Below the pieces are notes generated by a model. That model saw only the letters and a program-made list of their open reading frames with translations. It searched no databases and had not been told where the DNA came from. This document shows positions 32,266-43,473 of a stretch of 64,000 nucleotides of DNA, one piece after another (position 1 is the stretch's first letter; the number at the start of each line of letters is the position of its first letter). The translations under genes and the position numbers were made by a program. Origin of the DNA: Glebionis coronaria (Eukaryota; Streptophyta; Magnoliopsida; Asterales; Asteraceae); assembly GCA_025667525.1 (NCBI GenBank), contig CM046875.1, positions 436,244,617-436,308,616 of the forward strand, in the 5' to 3' direction.

Positions 32266-35200
32266 ATTATTCTCTGGTATTTGGACTCTGGTTGCTCCAA
32301 GCATATGACCGGAGATCGCTCTCAGCTCAGAAATTTCGTCAGCAAGTTTCTTGGTACGATTAGATTTAGAAATGATCATATTGCAAAGATAATGGGTTAC
32401 GGTGAATATCATATTGGGAATGTTATATTTTCAAGAGTGTATTACGTGGAAGGTCTTGGTCACAACTTATTTTCTGTGGGACAATTTTGTGATGCAAACC
32501 TAGAAGTCGCTTTTCTAGAGCATACCTGCTTCATTCGTAATTTGGAAGGGGTTGATTTATTGAAAGGTACTCGAGGGAATAATTTGTATACTTTGTCTCT
32601 ACAAGACATGATGGCCGCTTCTCCCGTATGTCTTCTCTCCAAAGCATCGAAGACTAAGTCATGGTTATGGCATCGACGGTTATCTCATCTTAACTTTGAC
32701 GCTATTAATCACTTGGTGAAAAACGAACTTGTTCGTGGTCTTCCTAAACTATCATTTCACAAGGATCATTTGTGTTCCGCGTGTACAATGGGGAAAAACA
32801 CTAAGAAGTCATACAAACCCAAGACTAAAGACACCAACCAAGAGAAACTTTATCTGTTGCATATGGATCTTTGTGGGCCAATGCGTGTTGAAAGTCTTAG
32901 TGGAAAAAAGTACATCCTCGTTATTGTGGATGATTACTCTCGGTTTACATGGGTGAAATTTCTTAAATCCAAAAATGAGGTACCTAAATTCATCATCGGA
33001 TTTCTTAAGATGATTCAAGTGCATCTCAACACTACTGTCCGATGCATTCGTACAGATAATGGAACCGAATTTGTGAATCAAATTTTGCGTGATTATTATG
33101 AAGAAGTTGGCATATCTCATGAAACATCCGTTGCACGCACTCTACAACAAAATGGTGTCGTTGAAAGGCGAAATCGCACACTTATGGAAGCTGCTCGAAC
33201 GATGTTAATTTACGCAAAGGCTCCATTGTTTTTATGGGCAGAAGCAGTATCTACAGCAGTGTACACCCAAAACCGGTCACTAATTCGTAAACGCCATGGT
33301 AAAACACCTTTTGAGCTTCTCCATGGAAAAGTACCAGATTTATCATATCTTCATGTATTTGGTTATTTGTGCTATCCAAATAATGATGGTGACAATTTGG
33401 GAAAACTTCAACCAAAGGCTGATATTGGTATTTTCATTGGTTACGCACCCGCAAAGAAGGCATACCGAATCTACAACCGTAACTCTCGCAAGATCCTCGA
33501 AACTATGAATGTTGATTTTGATGAGCTGACAGTAATGGCTTCTGAGCAAAGCAGCTCTAAACCCGTACTTCATGAAATGGGACCCAGTAACATTAGCTCT
33601 GGTCTTGTCCCAAACAACCCTACTTCATCATCATTTACACCACCTTCTAGGACTAAATGGGATACGTTGTTTCAACCGTTCTTTGATGAATTCTTTACTC
33701 CTCCAAGTATTATTTCTATAGAACCTGAGGGATTAGCTCCGGTAACCGAAGTTGTCGCTCCAGCAACCGTTGCACATTCAGACACATATGCACCTACAAT
33801 TGGTCAAGATATACCTTCAACAAGTAATTCTCAACCAACACCTGTTTCAACTACCCATGTCATGCCTATTGATGATGAAGAGGATGATGATGATCACGAT
33901 TTGGAATTCGCTCAAATGCGTGAACGTCCATTCTTTGGTGTACCTGTTCCCGACCCTAATCAAGCCGGGTCGTCCACCTCAGAGGAAGCTCCTTCTACGG
34001 TTTACTCCAATCCACGGATTCGTGAATATGACAGCAAGTGGACAAAGGATCATCCTATAGATTCTATTATTGGTAACCCTAATCGTCCGGTATCCACACG
34101 AAGTCAGCTACAAGAATATGCAATGTTTTGTCACTTTGATGCTTTTCTCACTGAAGTTGAACCTAAGACATGGCAACAAGCTTTTACTCAATCCTGTTGG
34201 ATAGAAGCTATGCAAGAAGAACTTAACGAATTCATACGTCTTGAAGTTTGGGAACTTGTCCCATGCCCGGATCAAGTGCAGTTACTCACTTTGAAATGGG
34301 TTTACAAGATGAAACTCGATGAGTTAGGCGGAATATTGAAGAACAAAGCTCGTCTAGTAGCTCGTGGATACAAGCAATTATTGGGTATCGACTTTATGGA
34401 TTACTTTGCACATGTTGCCCGTTTCGAAGCTATTAGACTATTCCTCGCTTATGCAGCCCACATGAATATGATCGTCTATCAGATGGATGTGAAGACGGCA
34501 TTTCTTAATGGAGAAATCAAGGAAGAGGTCTATGTTCAACAGCCGAATGGTTTTGTGAATCCTAAATATCCTAATCATGTGTACAAGCTTAAGAAGGCTC
34601 TCTATGGGTTGAAGCAAGCTCCTCGCGCATGGTATGATCTATTGTCACAATTACTCATTATGCAAGGCTTCGCAAAAGGCAAGGTGGATCCCACGCTGTT
34701 CATTCAGAAACGAGGTAAAGATATGATTATGGTACAAATATATGCTGATGATATTATATTTGCAGCCTCGACCCAAACTTTATCCGACGAATTTGGGACA
34801 CTCATGTCTTCCAAGTTTAAGATGTCAATGATGGGCAAGGTATCATGCTTCTTAGGTCTTCAGATATCTCAGAGTCCCAGAGGCATCTTTATCAATCAAT
34901 CTAAGTATGCCCTTGAATCGCTGAAGAAGTATAAGATGGAATCTTGCGACCCTATGGATACTCCAATGGTGGAAAAATCTAAGCTTGATGCAGATCCACA
35001 TGGAGTTGCCGTTGATCCGACACTTTATCATGGAATGATCGGTACTTTTCTGTATATCACAGCCAGTCGACCTGATCTTCAGTTTGCTATATGTATGTGT
35101 GCCAGGTATCAAACTAGGCCTACTGAGTTACACTTAGCTACTGTTAAAAGGATCTTTCGATATCTTAAAGGAACCATTAATCGGGGACTTTGGTATTCGA

Positions 35201-35724
35201 AGGACTCTTCGATTTCACTAATGGCATATGCAGATGCGGATCACGCGGGTTGCCAAGATACAAGGCGTAGCACGAGTGGCACTTTGCAACTACTAGGAGA
35301 TCGACTAATCAGTTGTGCATCGAAAAGGCAGAAAAGCGTTGCAATTTCAAGTACGGAAGAAGAATACATAGCTATGTCCGGTTGCTGTGCTCAAATTCTT
35401 TGGATGAGATCGCAATTAACCGACTATGGTCTAGGTTTCAACAAAATTCCGATGTACTGTGACAACAAGAGTGCAATTGCCTTATGCTGCAACAATGTTC
35501 AATTCTCCCGGTCGAAGCATATTGACATTCGCTACCACTTCATCAAGGAGAAAGTGGAAAATGGAGTAATCGAGCTCTACTTTGTCCGATCTGAGTATCA
35601 ATTGGCGGATATTTTCACGAAAGCTTTAGATCGCGCTCTAATTGAATTTTTGGCCGATAAGCTAGGAATGAGAACCTTCTCGCCTGAGACTCTAAAGGAA
35701 CTGGCAGATGAAGCGAAAGAATAG
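32227..35724 (+). CDS. Copia F pol: PR-INT-RT-RNase H, open
   Basis: The frame is open from about 32227 to the stop at 35724 (1165 codons). The true start is not known, because pol would normally be made from gag-pol. Domains: protease ([13 protein letters not shown], about 32277), HHCC pre-integrase (about 32665-32790), integrase core (MDLCGP about 32865, DNGTEF about 33055, E of NGVVERRN about 33165), an Asp/Pro/Ser-rich linker (33560-34080), RT (about 34200-34900; catalytic YADD about 34741) and RNase H (YADADHAG about 35228, STEEEY about 35350, DIRYHF about 35524). All catalytic residues I can check are present. STEEEY replaces the usual STEAEY. It is the only uninterrupted pol in the window, though its gag is dead. 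Confidence 0.93.
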   Translation: MHCLLLLLKTGGQIILWYLDSGCSKHMTGDRSQLRNFVSKFLGTIRFRNDHIAKIMGYGEYHIGNVIFSRVYYVEGLGHNLFSVGQFCDANLEVAFLEHTCFIRNLEGVDLLKGTRGNNLYTLSLQDMMAASPVCLLSKASKTKSWLWHRRLSHLNFDAINHLVKNELVRGLPKLSFHKDHLCSACTMGKNTKKSYKPKTKDTNQEKLYLLHMDLCGPMRVESLSGKKYILVIVDDYSRFTWVKFLKSKNEVPKFIIGFLKMIQVHLNTTVRCIRTDNGTEFVNQILRDYYEEVGISHETSVARTLQQNGVVERRNRTLMEAARTMLIYAKAPLFLWAEAVSTAVYTQNRSLIRKRHGKTPFELLHGKVPDLSYLHVFGYLCYPNNDGDNLGKLQPKADIGIFIGYAPAKKAYRIYNRNSRKILETMNVDFDELTVMASEQSSSKPVLHEMGPSNISSGLVPNNPTSSSFTPPSRTKWDTLFQPFFDEFFTPPSIISIEPEGLAPVTEVVAPATVAHSDTYAPTIGQDIPSTSNSQPTPVSTTHVMPIDDEEDDDDHDLEFAQMRERPFFGVPVPDPNQAGSSTSEEAPSTVYSNPRIREYDSKWTKDHPIDSIIGNPNRPVSTRSQLQEYAMFCHFDAFLTEVEPKTWQQAFTQSCWIEAMQEELNEFIRLEVWELVPCPDQVQLLTLKWVYKMKLDELGGILKNKARLVARGYKQLLGIDFMDYFAHVARFEAIRLFLAYAAHMNMIVYQMDVKTAFLNGEIKEEVYVQQPNGFVNPKYPNHVYKLKKALYGLKQAPRAWYDLLSQLLIMQGFAKGKVDPTLFIQKRGKDMIMVQIYADDIIFAASTQTLSDEFGTLMSSKFKMSMMGKVSCFLGLQISQSPRGIFINQSKYALESLKKYKMESCDPMDTPMVEKSKLDADPHGVAVDPTLYHGMIGTFLYITASRPDLQFAICMCARYQTRPTELHLATVKRIFRYLKGTINRGLWYSKDSSISLMAYADADHAGCQDTRRSTSGTLQLLGDRLISCASKRQKSVAISSTEEEYIAMSGCCAQILWMRSQLTDYGLGFNKIPMYCDNKSAIALCCNNVQFSRSKHIDIRYHFIKEKVENGVIELYFVRSEYQLADIFTKALDRALIEFLADKLGMRTFSPETLKELADEAKE

Positions 35725-38559
35725 TGGTGGTAAACTATTCTCCGTATCCTTGGTGATCATTTGTATATATTGTTTAGATTTTTATCCACAAAAGAAAAAT
35801 ACAAAAATATAAATCCATATATAAACCATAAAAATTGAAAAATATAGAAAAATCCAAAAATATTTTTACTTTATTTTTTAAAGGCATGTCTTTTGGTACG
35901 ATAATATTTACGGCCTTAGAAATGTTGATTAACATTGACACGGCGCCATAAATAGAGTTCGTACAAAAGTTGTAAATATTTCATAAAACATGCCTAAATG
36001 GCTTGTAGCTATTTCAGACTGCAACCCGATTTTCACATTAAAGTCAAGTATTTCTTATGATTTACTTTTCTCGGGCAAGGTTTACTTTAAAACCTTGTAA
36101 GGGATCAGGTTTACTTTATAACTTGGTCTAACACAAATCTATGTACGTTTCAGTGCATTTATTTGTTTAAACAAGAGAAGTCTTGTTTTTATGAAGCTAT
36201 CATCTCTACAACCATGCTATCTACAATTGGTATCTACATACTCGACGATGCGACTACTCAACCGACGACTACAGCTCTTTCAATAGAACACGGGTCAACA
36301 ATTGAGGGGGAACAATTGTCAAGCATTCAGAATCTTTGATGCCGGACGTGCCTAGTTCACAAGTTGGTGTCAAGACAACAATACCAATCGTACATGTGGT
36401 GTCAAGAGATGACTTCAGACGTGACGAGGCGACCAACATATGCTGACAAGAACCATTTGATCTTATCATATGATGTTCTCATCTATCAGGTCCAACCTTG
36501 TCAATTCTTTTTAATATGGTGAATATGTGATCATGCTACAAATCGATATCATATCTCATACATTTGGTATCATGAAGATAAAACGGACTTGGATTTTTCT
36601 TCCCAAAACCTTTGTTAAAACTTCATTAAATCAATTGATATTAAAAACATCGATTGGGTTAATATTTTTAATATGGGGGAGAAAATGTGATTTAATATGG
36701 GATATTATCACAAATGGTTTGACTTAATGTGCTGGCTCATCCCGACATATGCGAAATGTTTTCGAATATCAATGCATATGTTAAGGGGGAGCAAAACGGA
36801 TTTGCATATCAAAATGGATTTTCATGGTGACATATACTTACCCAAAACCTATTTATTTCATGACGATGAAGATTGTGGTGTCATAAGGATGGTAGGATAG
36901 GTTAAGTCCAATGATTCTTCCAAAACCGGAGGAATCTTCCCAAGGACATTCCATAGCTAGAAATAGTAGTCCTTAGGAAAGATGGAGAAAGATTGTGAAC
37001 GTAGCTGAATGCCGACCAAGTACTTAAGTTAGCACTGGAACAATCACAACAAGGTGCCAGTTATGACGTATTGGTAAGCATTGAAGGGGTTGAAGAATGA
37101 AATAGAATTGTAAAGATAAAAGGTGTAAAGAAAGAAGCCCTCCTTACAACTTTAGGCAGAAACCGGGTCAACACATATGCTATTAAGATCATTTTAATGA
37201 TGCTTGATATTGAAGATAGACATCATGGACCCAGTGATGCAATACACAACCCATCCCAGCTAACACAGATATCTCTTAAAAGATATTTGTTTTAATCACA
37301 CGGAGACAACACATTATCTATTAATTTATTCACTCCGAATAAATTGGTATTGAAAAGGTGGCACTCCTCTCCAGCCTCCGATCACTAAAATCCAAAGTGC
37401 ACGATCGAGTCTGGAGCCATTTGAGATCATAAAATATCTCATTAGGACACACTTTCATATTTCCTTGCTTCTTCACACACTGTGAAAAGTAAGAAAGATC
37501 TTAAGAGTCCTACACAAAATCTTCATGATCTTGCCTGAACATCCGAGTAATACGAAAGTATTTACAATGAAGATGGAAATCCTTCTTAAGCGAATATCAA
37601 AAAGCTCATGGTAGGTGACTTGTGCGATTCTTTATGAATCAAACTTGTGATAACTGGAAAGCAACAGTGGTTTAATTCTTAATTGAATCTAAACACGTTC
37701 CAGGCCTCTACGCAATATCTTAGTGATCTTGCCAGAACACTCAGAGTGATACCTTAGTGTTCACAGTGATGAGTGGAAATCCTTCTAGTGTTAACCTCAA
37801 ACAACACTTGGTAGGTAACCTGCAAGATTCTATACGAATCAAGCTTGTGACAACTGGAAAGCAACGATGGTGCGGTTCTTAATTAAATTTCACTTGTTCC
37901 AGGAACATGAATTGACGGCTTCAAATCATGCGGATATTATTATCCAAATGATTCACTCTTTATGTTCGCAGTCAGCTTTGGACGATCGAATAAAGAGAAC
38001 GGGTTTACCCGCGAAATCCTGTCAGGAAGTTACTTAATTGAAACTATCCGTCACGGGTACGATATCTAATATCGTCCAACGGTCTTCACCGACCGGAGGT
38101 AAAATGCTACCGAACTAGAATGAAATGTTCAAAGCCATTTCGTTCGTGTCTACTTATGTTGCGGCATTTGAAGACGGTGGCTTTGCGGGATCCAAGAAGA
38201 AGTCGTCCCCGCATGCTTATACTTTATGCACTTAATACCTCATCAAATTCAAGAAAGCCTAAAAGTTAAGTCTTCCGCTGTATCGAACTCTGAAGCTTTC
38301 AAGAATTATGAAGGTATAAGTATGTGGGACATGGTGTCACGAAGAGGAGAAGATCACAAGTGATGGATGCACGAGATCAAGGCAAGAGATTGATGCTAAA
38401 GATTGATATCAAAGATCACATCAGCATGTTCACCAGAAAAGAAAAAAGAAAAGAAGGACGAAGACTACGAGCTCAAGACAAGCATAGTATGCTAGGTTTA
38501 TTTCATTATTGTAACTCGGGTAACGCCCTTGTTTGGAGTGACCTCCCTTAGGGGGAGAT
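35725..38559 (+). other. 2.8-kb non-coding 3' region of Copia F
   Basis: No ORF above 100 codons. Three polypurine-like motifs (GAGGGGGAACAA 36303, ATGGGGGAGAAAA 36673, TTAAGGGGGAGCAAAA 36781) precede the real one at 38548-38559. A diverged tandem duplication lies at 37509-37903. The position is where Copia A, B and C carry the extra third gene. Confidence 0.8.
37509..37903 (+). repeat. diverged tandem duplication, about 195 bp per unit
   Basis: Units 37509-37702 and 37703-37903 share ATCTT..TGATCTTGCC.GAACA, GTGGAAATCCTTCT, TGGTAGGT, GATTCT.TA.GAATCAA.CTTGTGA and AACTGGAAAGCAAC. Confidence 0.85.
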
Positions 38560-38893
38560 TGTTGGAAATACGTTTTTACGTATTTAGGAAGATTCGGTCA
38601 CTCCGACAATATATTAAGTAGTAGCTCGTAGTCTAGATATCTTTATTAAACAAACAAAGTCAAGCCTAGCCTACAACATGTGTAGGCCGGCCCAACATTG
38701 TAAGCCCAAGCCCATCACAAGGCTTGGGTATATAAACCCTCTCCTTTGATGGAGAGGGTGTGTGTTCCTCATTTTTACACATAGTGAAAAAAGTGTTTTT
38801 CTTTCACTTTCTCTCTCTAAGTGTGTGTGTTCTCACCATCTCTCTTATCTCTTTCTCTCTCTAAAAACATAAGCAAGATTTACATATCCCTCA
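38560..38893 (+). repeat. 3' LTR of Copia F
   Basis: 334 bp, about 99% identical to 26745-27076, preceded by TTAGGGGGAGAT and followed by CCCTT. Confidence 0.97.
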
Positions 38894-40081
38894 CCCTTAT
38901 TTGACATTGGATTGCGGGTTTGTAGTCTTCCTCCATTAAGATTTTGTGGGTACAAAATTCAGGGCCGATCCCCTTAATGTCGGATAATATCCACGCAATT
39001 TCCCCTTTGTGGTCCTTTAGAACATCGATAAGTGCGTTTTTTCATCATCCGAAAGATCTTTCGCAATAATAACCGGCAACTTATCGTCTCCTTCCAAGAA
39101 TACGTATTCAAGATGAGGAGGTAAATCTTTCAACTCGAGGATTGGTGGTTCCTCGATTGAAGATTTGGGTTCGATACTCATAACCTCCTCCGTAGGAGGA
39201 AATGGGAAATCGTTAAGAAAATCCTTGATAATCGAGAAGTCCTCATCGTTGTCGAGGTCTTCTCTACTAGTACGAGGAACATCAAATTCTTCAAACGTAA
39301 TACCACCACCTTCAAATGGAGTGAAGGATGGTGTCGAATTATCAAGAATAGGATCGAGCATAATGGGATTGCCACTATTTTCGTCGTCACCAAAACCTAA
39401 AAATTCTTGTGAAAATTCCTCGCAAACGACATCGATCATATCAATATGGTTTATAGTCGCGACGGATTTAACATGATAAAGTTGAGAGTTTTGTGTTGCG
39501 TTTATAACAAGTTCCTCGTCGTTGAAACGTAAGATAATTTTTATAGCATGCACATCAATCAACTCCATTGACGTATCCAAAAACGAACGACCTAAAATAA
39601 GAGGAACTTGAGGATCCGTGGGAATATCGACAACGTTAAAGTCTACCAGATAATAGAACTTTCCCACTTTCACAAAAACATCTTCGGCCAATCTACATGC
39701 GGGAATCGTAGAATGATCGGCCAATTCGATAGACATTAGTGAAGGAGTAAGATTAGGAAGATTTAGCGACTTGAAGATTGCAAGAGGCATCAAATTAATA
39801 CTAGCACCAAGATCGGTCAGGGCATAGCATTCTTCCATATCTTGAATAGCACATGGAATCAAGAATTTATCGGGATCACCGACTTTTTGAGGTATGCGGT
39901 TAAGATAAACCGATGAACAACTAGACACTTGTTGCAATTTCTCCTTGTTGTTTAACATACTCTTAAAGTTAGCGGAAAATCGAGGCATCATGACCAAAGC
40001 GTCGGCAAAACTTATGTTAAAATGCAAGTCACGAAACATTTTCATAAAAAGCTCGAATTGGTAATTCTCACATTCTTTCAA
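38894..40081 (-). pseudogene. Athila-like gag C-terminus, protease and RT start (broken)
   Basis: The frame from 40081 to 39017 carries a GDPxKFLIPC-type motif (about 39870) and the protease catalytic motif DLGASINLMP (about 39800), where Leu replaces the usual Thr, as is common in Athila. The flap-side VPLILGRSF (about 39600) follows. A 250-residue acidic linker leads to LPPHLEYVFL (about 39110) ahead of RT. A frameshift near 39020 separates it from the RT N-terminal segment (38894-39010), which continues across Copia F at 26744. Confidence 0.85.
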
Positions 40082-40084
40082 TTT

Positions 40085-41974
40085 TTACTTACGAAGTCTC
40101 GATGGATAAGGCAATGGTGGTGTGGGTTGGGGCATAGGCATAGCCTTTGGAATCTCGGGTTCCAATGATGGTAATAGGTCAACCGTAGGTGTGGTTTGAG
40201 CGGTACTTCGTGGGATTGGGATATGCTCCTCTTCGACCACCACCTCGGGTTCTTCCTCAATTTCCTCCACCGTAGGAGTAATTGGTTGAGGAGTCGGTTC
40301 CTTAAAGTTCATACCACTACGTGTGGTAATCACTTTCATCTCTCCCTTAGGGTTAGACACGGTGTTACTAGGAAGACCACTCGAAGAAGACGATTTACAC
40401 ATTATAGCCTCAAACATACTTGAAATTTTATCCTCAAACATAGATTGCCTCTTATCGGCCTTAAGCATCTCTTGTTTTATCTCATGTTGGCCTTGTTCCA
40501 TCTTTTGTGGGTTTTGTTGTAACCTTTGCACATTACTCTCCATTTTTGTTTGCATGAATCTTAAGTTCATTGGCTAACTCGTTTTTCAACTCATTTTTCA
40601 AATCATTCTTAAACTCGGATCTTAGGCTAATGATCTCCCTTTGTATATTATCAAACCATCATCATTTCCATTCGCATATTAATTAATTCATTTGGAAGAT
40701 CTTTCAAGTTTTGAAAACCTTTGTTGTTGTTTTGAAAATCACGATTTTGATTTTTGTTTTGCACTTGATTATTAGCCCCTTGATTCCCATAGTTATTACC
40801 CTTATAATTATTCCTTTGATAACCAACTTGATTGTTTCGATAATTGTTAGCATTTTGATTTGGTGAAAAACCTTGTGGAGTCACTTGATTAGAGCTGGTA
40901 ACTTGACCATTTTGGTTATAAGTTCCTGTGGCCGCGTAGGCACTTGAAGTGTTAGCACCGTTGGTAATGCACTCGGAGAAATCATGACCTCCACCATAAT
41001 ACATACAAGAAACCTCAATTGCTTTAGCCGTAGCGGGAGTGGGTTGTTCACCAACTTTTAACTCAGTTAACAATCCCTTAAGCTTATCAAAAATCTTATT
41101 CTCCAAATTTGCCTCAATTTGGCAAGCATAAATGGTATGTGACAATGAAGGCGAAGGCGAAGACGAAGCCTTGTGAACACTCAATGTGCTATGAGGACTA
41201 TACACCTTAGACCTATTCTGAATAATCAACAATGCTTCCTCGATCATTTTACACAAAAAATTACCACACGCGGCGGCATTAAGATAATCACGCTCATGAT
41301 TGTTCAATCCATTGTAAAACGTGTCAATTTGATGCAAGTCGGAAAAACCATGATGAGGACACTCATGTAACATTTCCTTAAACCGATTCCAAGCCGTAGA
41401 AAAACTCTCATTAAACTCTTATGAAAATTTTGAAATCTCGTTTTTCAAATGCGTAGTCTTAGAGGGCGGGAAAAATTAGTTCACAAACTTTGAAACGAGA
41501 TCCTTCCACGTCAATATAGAATTGGGTGGCTCTTTCTCTAACCAAATTTTAGTCGGCCCCGCTAAGGAATACGAAAAAAATCATCATCTTAATCGAGTCG
41601 TTCGAGACGTCCTTAAACTTGCAAGTGGCGGTAAGACGATTGAATTCGCGGATATGGTTGTGAGGGTTGTCCTTTTCATCACCACGGAATTTGTTGTTTT
41701 GAATCATTGACAACAAACCCGTCTTAACTTCAAAATTCTCCACAAGTATGGTGGGAATCACAATAGCCTCTCCATAACCCTTGGTGGGTGCTTGAAGTAA
41801 CTCGATCATAGTACGATTAGCCATGGTTGCTTCTTGTTCTACGATGGGTTCGGCAATAGGAGACTCTTCACTAGAAAGGTTTGGTGTGGTTTCCTTTCGG
41901 TTTCTACGTTTACGTGCACGCCTTGCTTGGTTACGAGTTTGCATAAACGTCACGTACAACGTGGGGATGAGCAA
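40085..41974 (-). pseudogene. Athila-like gag (broken)
   Basis: The start is at 41974 or an in-frame Met shortly after (MQTRNQARRARKR is a basic N-terminus). Capsid-type motifs: DNPHNHIREFNRL (about 41690), AWNRFKEML..CPHHGF (about 41370) and DTFYNGLN (about 41320). A single imperfect knuckle (CMYYGGGHDFSEC, second Cys replaced by Tyr, about 41005) and an Asn/Gln-rich tail (40930-40690) follow. Stops lie near 41476, 41424 and 40085 and frames break near 40650-40570. Confidence 0.85.
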
Positions 41975-42693
41975 AGAAGATTCTTTTGGGTGTTTTTAAC
42001 TTTTTCCAATTTTTTGTGCTTTTGATTCTTTTTTACTTTTTTTTGGATTTTTGGATTGTATTACGTAGACACAAATCTACAAATCTCTCCTCAAATCAAA
42101 TATCTCGATTAAAGGAGCCTCAAGGAATGAAAACGATCACGTGAAGCGAACGCCTTCGATGACTTTAGAACTTTGGTGAAACACCAAAACATTCAAGAGG
42201 GTTTAATCTTTTGAAACGAAGAAAATATATATGTTATGTAGATAATACTTTGTTTGGTAAACCCCCGATTAGCCCTTTTTCTCTTAACACGCCACAAGCA
42301 AGCGGGGGAAACGAGGCAGCGCTAAGCACTTAAGAGCCTTTTTCCCTTAGGTCGTGAAATACAACCGCCTTATACCCACCTTATAGTTTGTGTTAATTAA
42401 AATCAAGCTTCACGAAAGTAATTATCTATTTTGCCTTTTTTCCTTGTTTGAGATTCGAATACAATGATTGAGTGATGAAATCCCAAATCAAGGTTGTGTT
42501 TTCACACTTTTGGAGTACTTGTGAATTTATTATTTTACGTATACAATATAGTAATAATATTCACACAAAAACGAAAAACCGATAATACGTATGATTAGAG
42601 TGCTAATCACACAAATAGTCATTATGGCTAATATAAAAACAAAATTTGCTCAAATCAAAACATAACACGCCTCCCCAGCAGCGGCACCAAAAA
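41975..42693 (-). other. Athila-like leader and primer-binding site
   Basis: Untranslated leader with no ORF. At 42674-42690 the minus strand reads TGGTGCCGCTGCTGGGG, the Athila/Tat-type primer site, a few bases inside the LTR end at 42694. Confidence 0.75.
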
Positions 42694-42904
42694 TGATGGT
42701 TGTAAATTCACACTCGTTTAGGAAAACGAGGTAAAAGTGGTAAGTACTAAGTGCACGTTTAGGAAAACGTAAGCACTTATGACCCTTTTGTGTGGGATCG
42801 ATCTCAAGGAGGCTAGTGTGTTGTATTAAGAGATGATTAAATATTTGTGATTATGATTATGAATAAAGAAAAGAGAAAAGGATGACGGTTACGATTAAAA
42901 TTAC
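42694..42904 (-). mobile_element. partial 5' LTR of the Athila-like element
   Basis: Only the U5 end (TGATGGTTGTAAATTCAC.. on the plus strand) is in view. Copia B interrupts it at 42905 with candidate target ATTAC (42900-42904). Confidence 0.7.
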
Positions 42905-43421
42905 TGTTGATCCCAAACATAGATCGATTTAGCTTTATGTATACGAGATTAGATCAAGTAATACACTTAGAGAAACCTTTGTATATGTATATGACAATCT
43001 AAGTGTTATGCGGAATTAACACTTAAACAAGAACACACAAGATATAAACAAACTTTCACTTTGATTAATGATATCAAACTTGCTTACAATGAAAGTAGTT
43101 TACGTATGAAAACTTATATTGAACATTAACCTAAAGGTCTTCTTTTATAGACATAAGAAGCCTTGTACAATAATCTACGTATCAACTATTCTAGGTAAAG
43201 ATAAATATAGAAAATACATTGTTGTTCTTATATTTACTAGAAGTAATCTAGAATACAATAAACGCATAGAGTATATCTTCCCATCAGTGCTTGTCTTCAA
43301 TGTATCAACGCTTGACTTTGTCTTGTCAACGCTTGAGCTGTCAGCGTTTGTTTTACTCCTGTCAACGCTTGTTTTACTCTTGTCAGCGCTCAAGTAGACT
43401 GGCTATAATTTATTCCCAACA
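42905..43421 (-). repeat. 3' LTR of Copia B
   Basis: On the minus strand TGTTGGGAATAAATT...GGGATCAACA, preceded by the polypurine tract AAGTTTAGGGGAGGAT (43422-43437). The tract is identical to that of Copia A, linking the two families. 517 bp. Confidence 0.85.
43284..43392 (-). repeat. about 20-bp tandem repeats in U3 of Copia B
   Basis: Six units with the core (A)GCGTTGACA or GCGCTGACA followed by AGxxTAAAACAA-type spacers. They contain the TTGAC core of W-boxes. Confidence 0.75.
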
Positions 43422-43473
43422 ATCCTCCCCTAAACTTGATATCTACTCTGATGATCAAGTTTCTGAATAAACA

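Larger units (their letters stand above)
26745..38893 (+). mobile_element. Copia element F, about 12.15 kb, very young
   Basis: LTRs 26745-27076 and 38560-38893 differ by three substitutions and two one-base indels. The target duplication is CCCTT (26740-26744 and 38894-38898). The primer site is at 27079 and the polypurine tract TTAGGGGGAGAT ends at 38559. It carries a long broken gag, an open pol and 2.8 kb of non-coding DNA before the 3' LTR. It splits the Athila-like polyprotein between protease and RT. Confidence 0.97.
21620..42904 (-). mobile_element. Athila-like Gypsy element (minus), interrupted by Copia F and Copia B
   Basis: Read right to left: partial 5' LTR (42694-42904), primer site TGGTGCCGCTGCTGGGG (about 42674-42690), gag (41974 to about 40085), protease (about 39900-39550), Copia F insertion, RT-RNase H (26744 to about 25490), a short post-RNase H segment, then the 3' LTR ending at 21620. 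Both LTR ends start TGAT(A/G)G on the plus strand and share TGTAAAT.CAC.. and CGTTTAGGAAAAC-type phrases. No integrase is present. Several stops and frameshifts occur. Confidence 0.8.
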
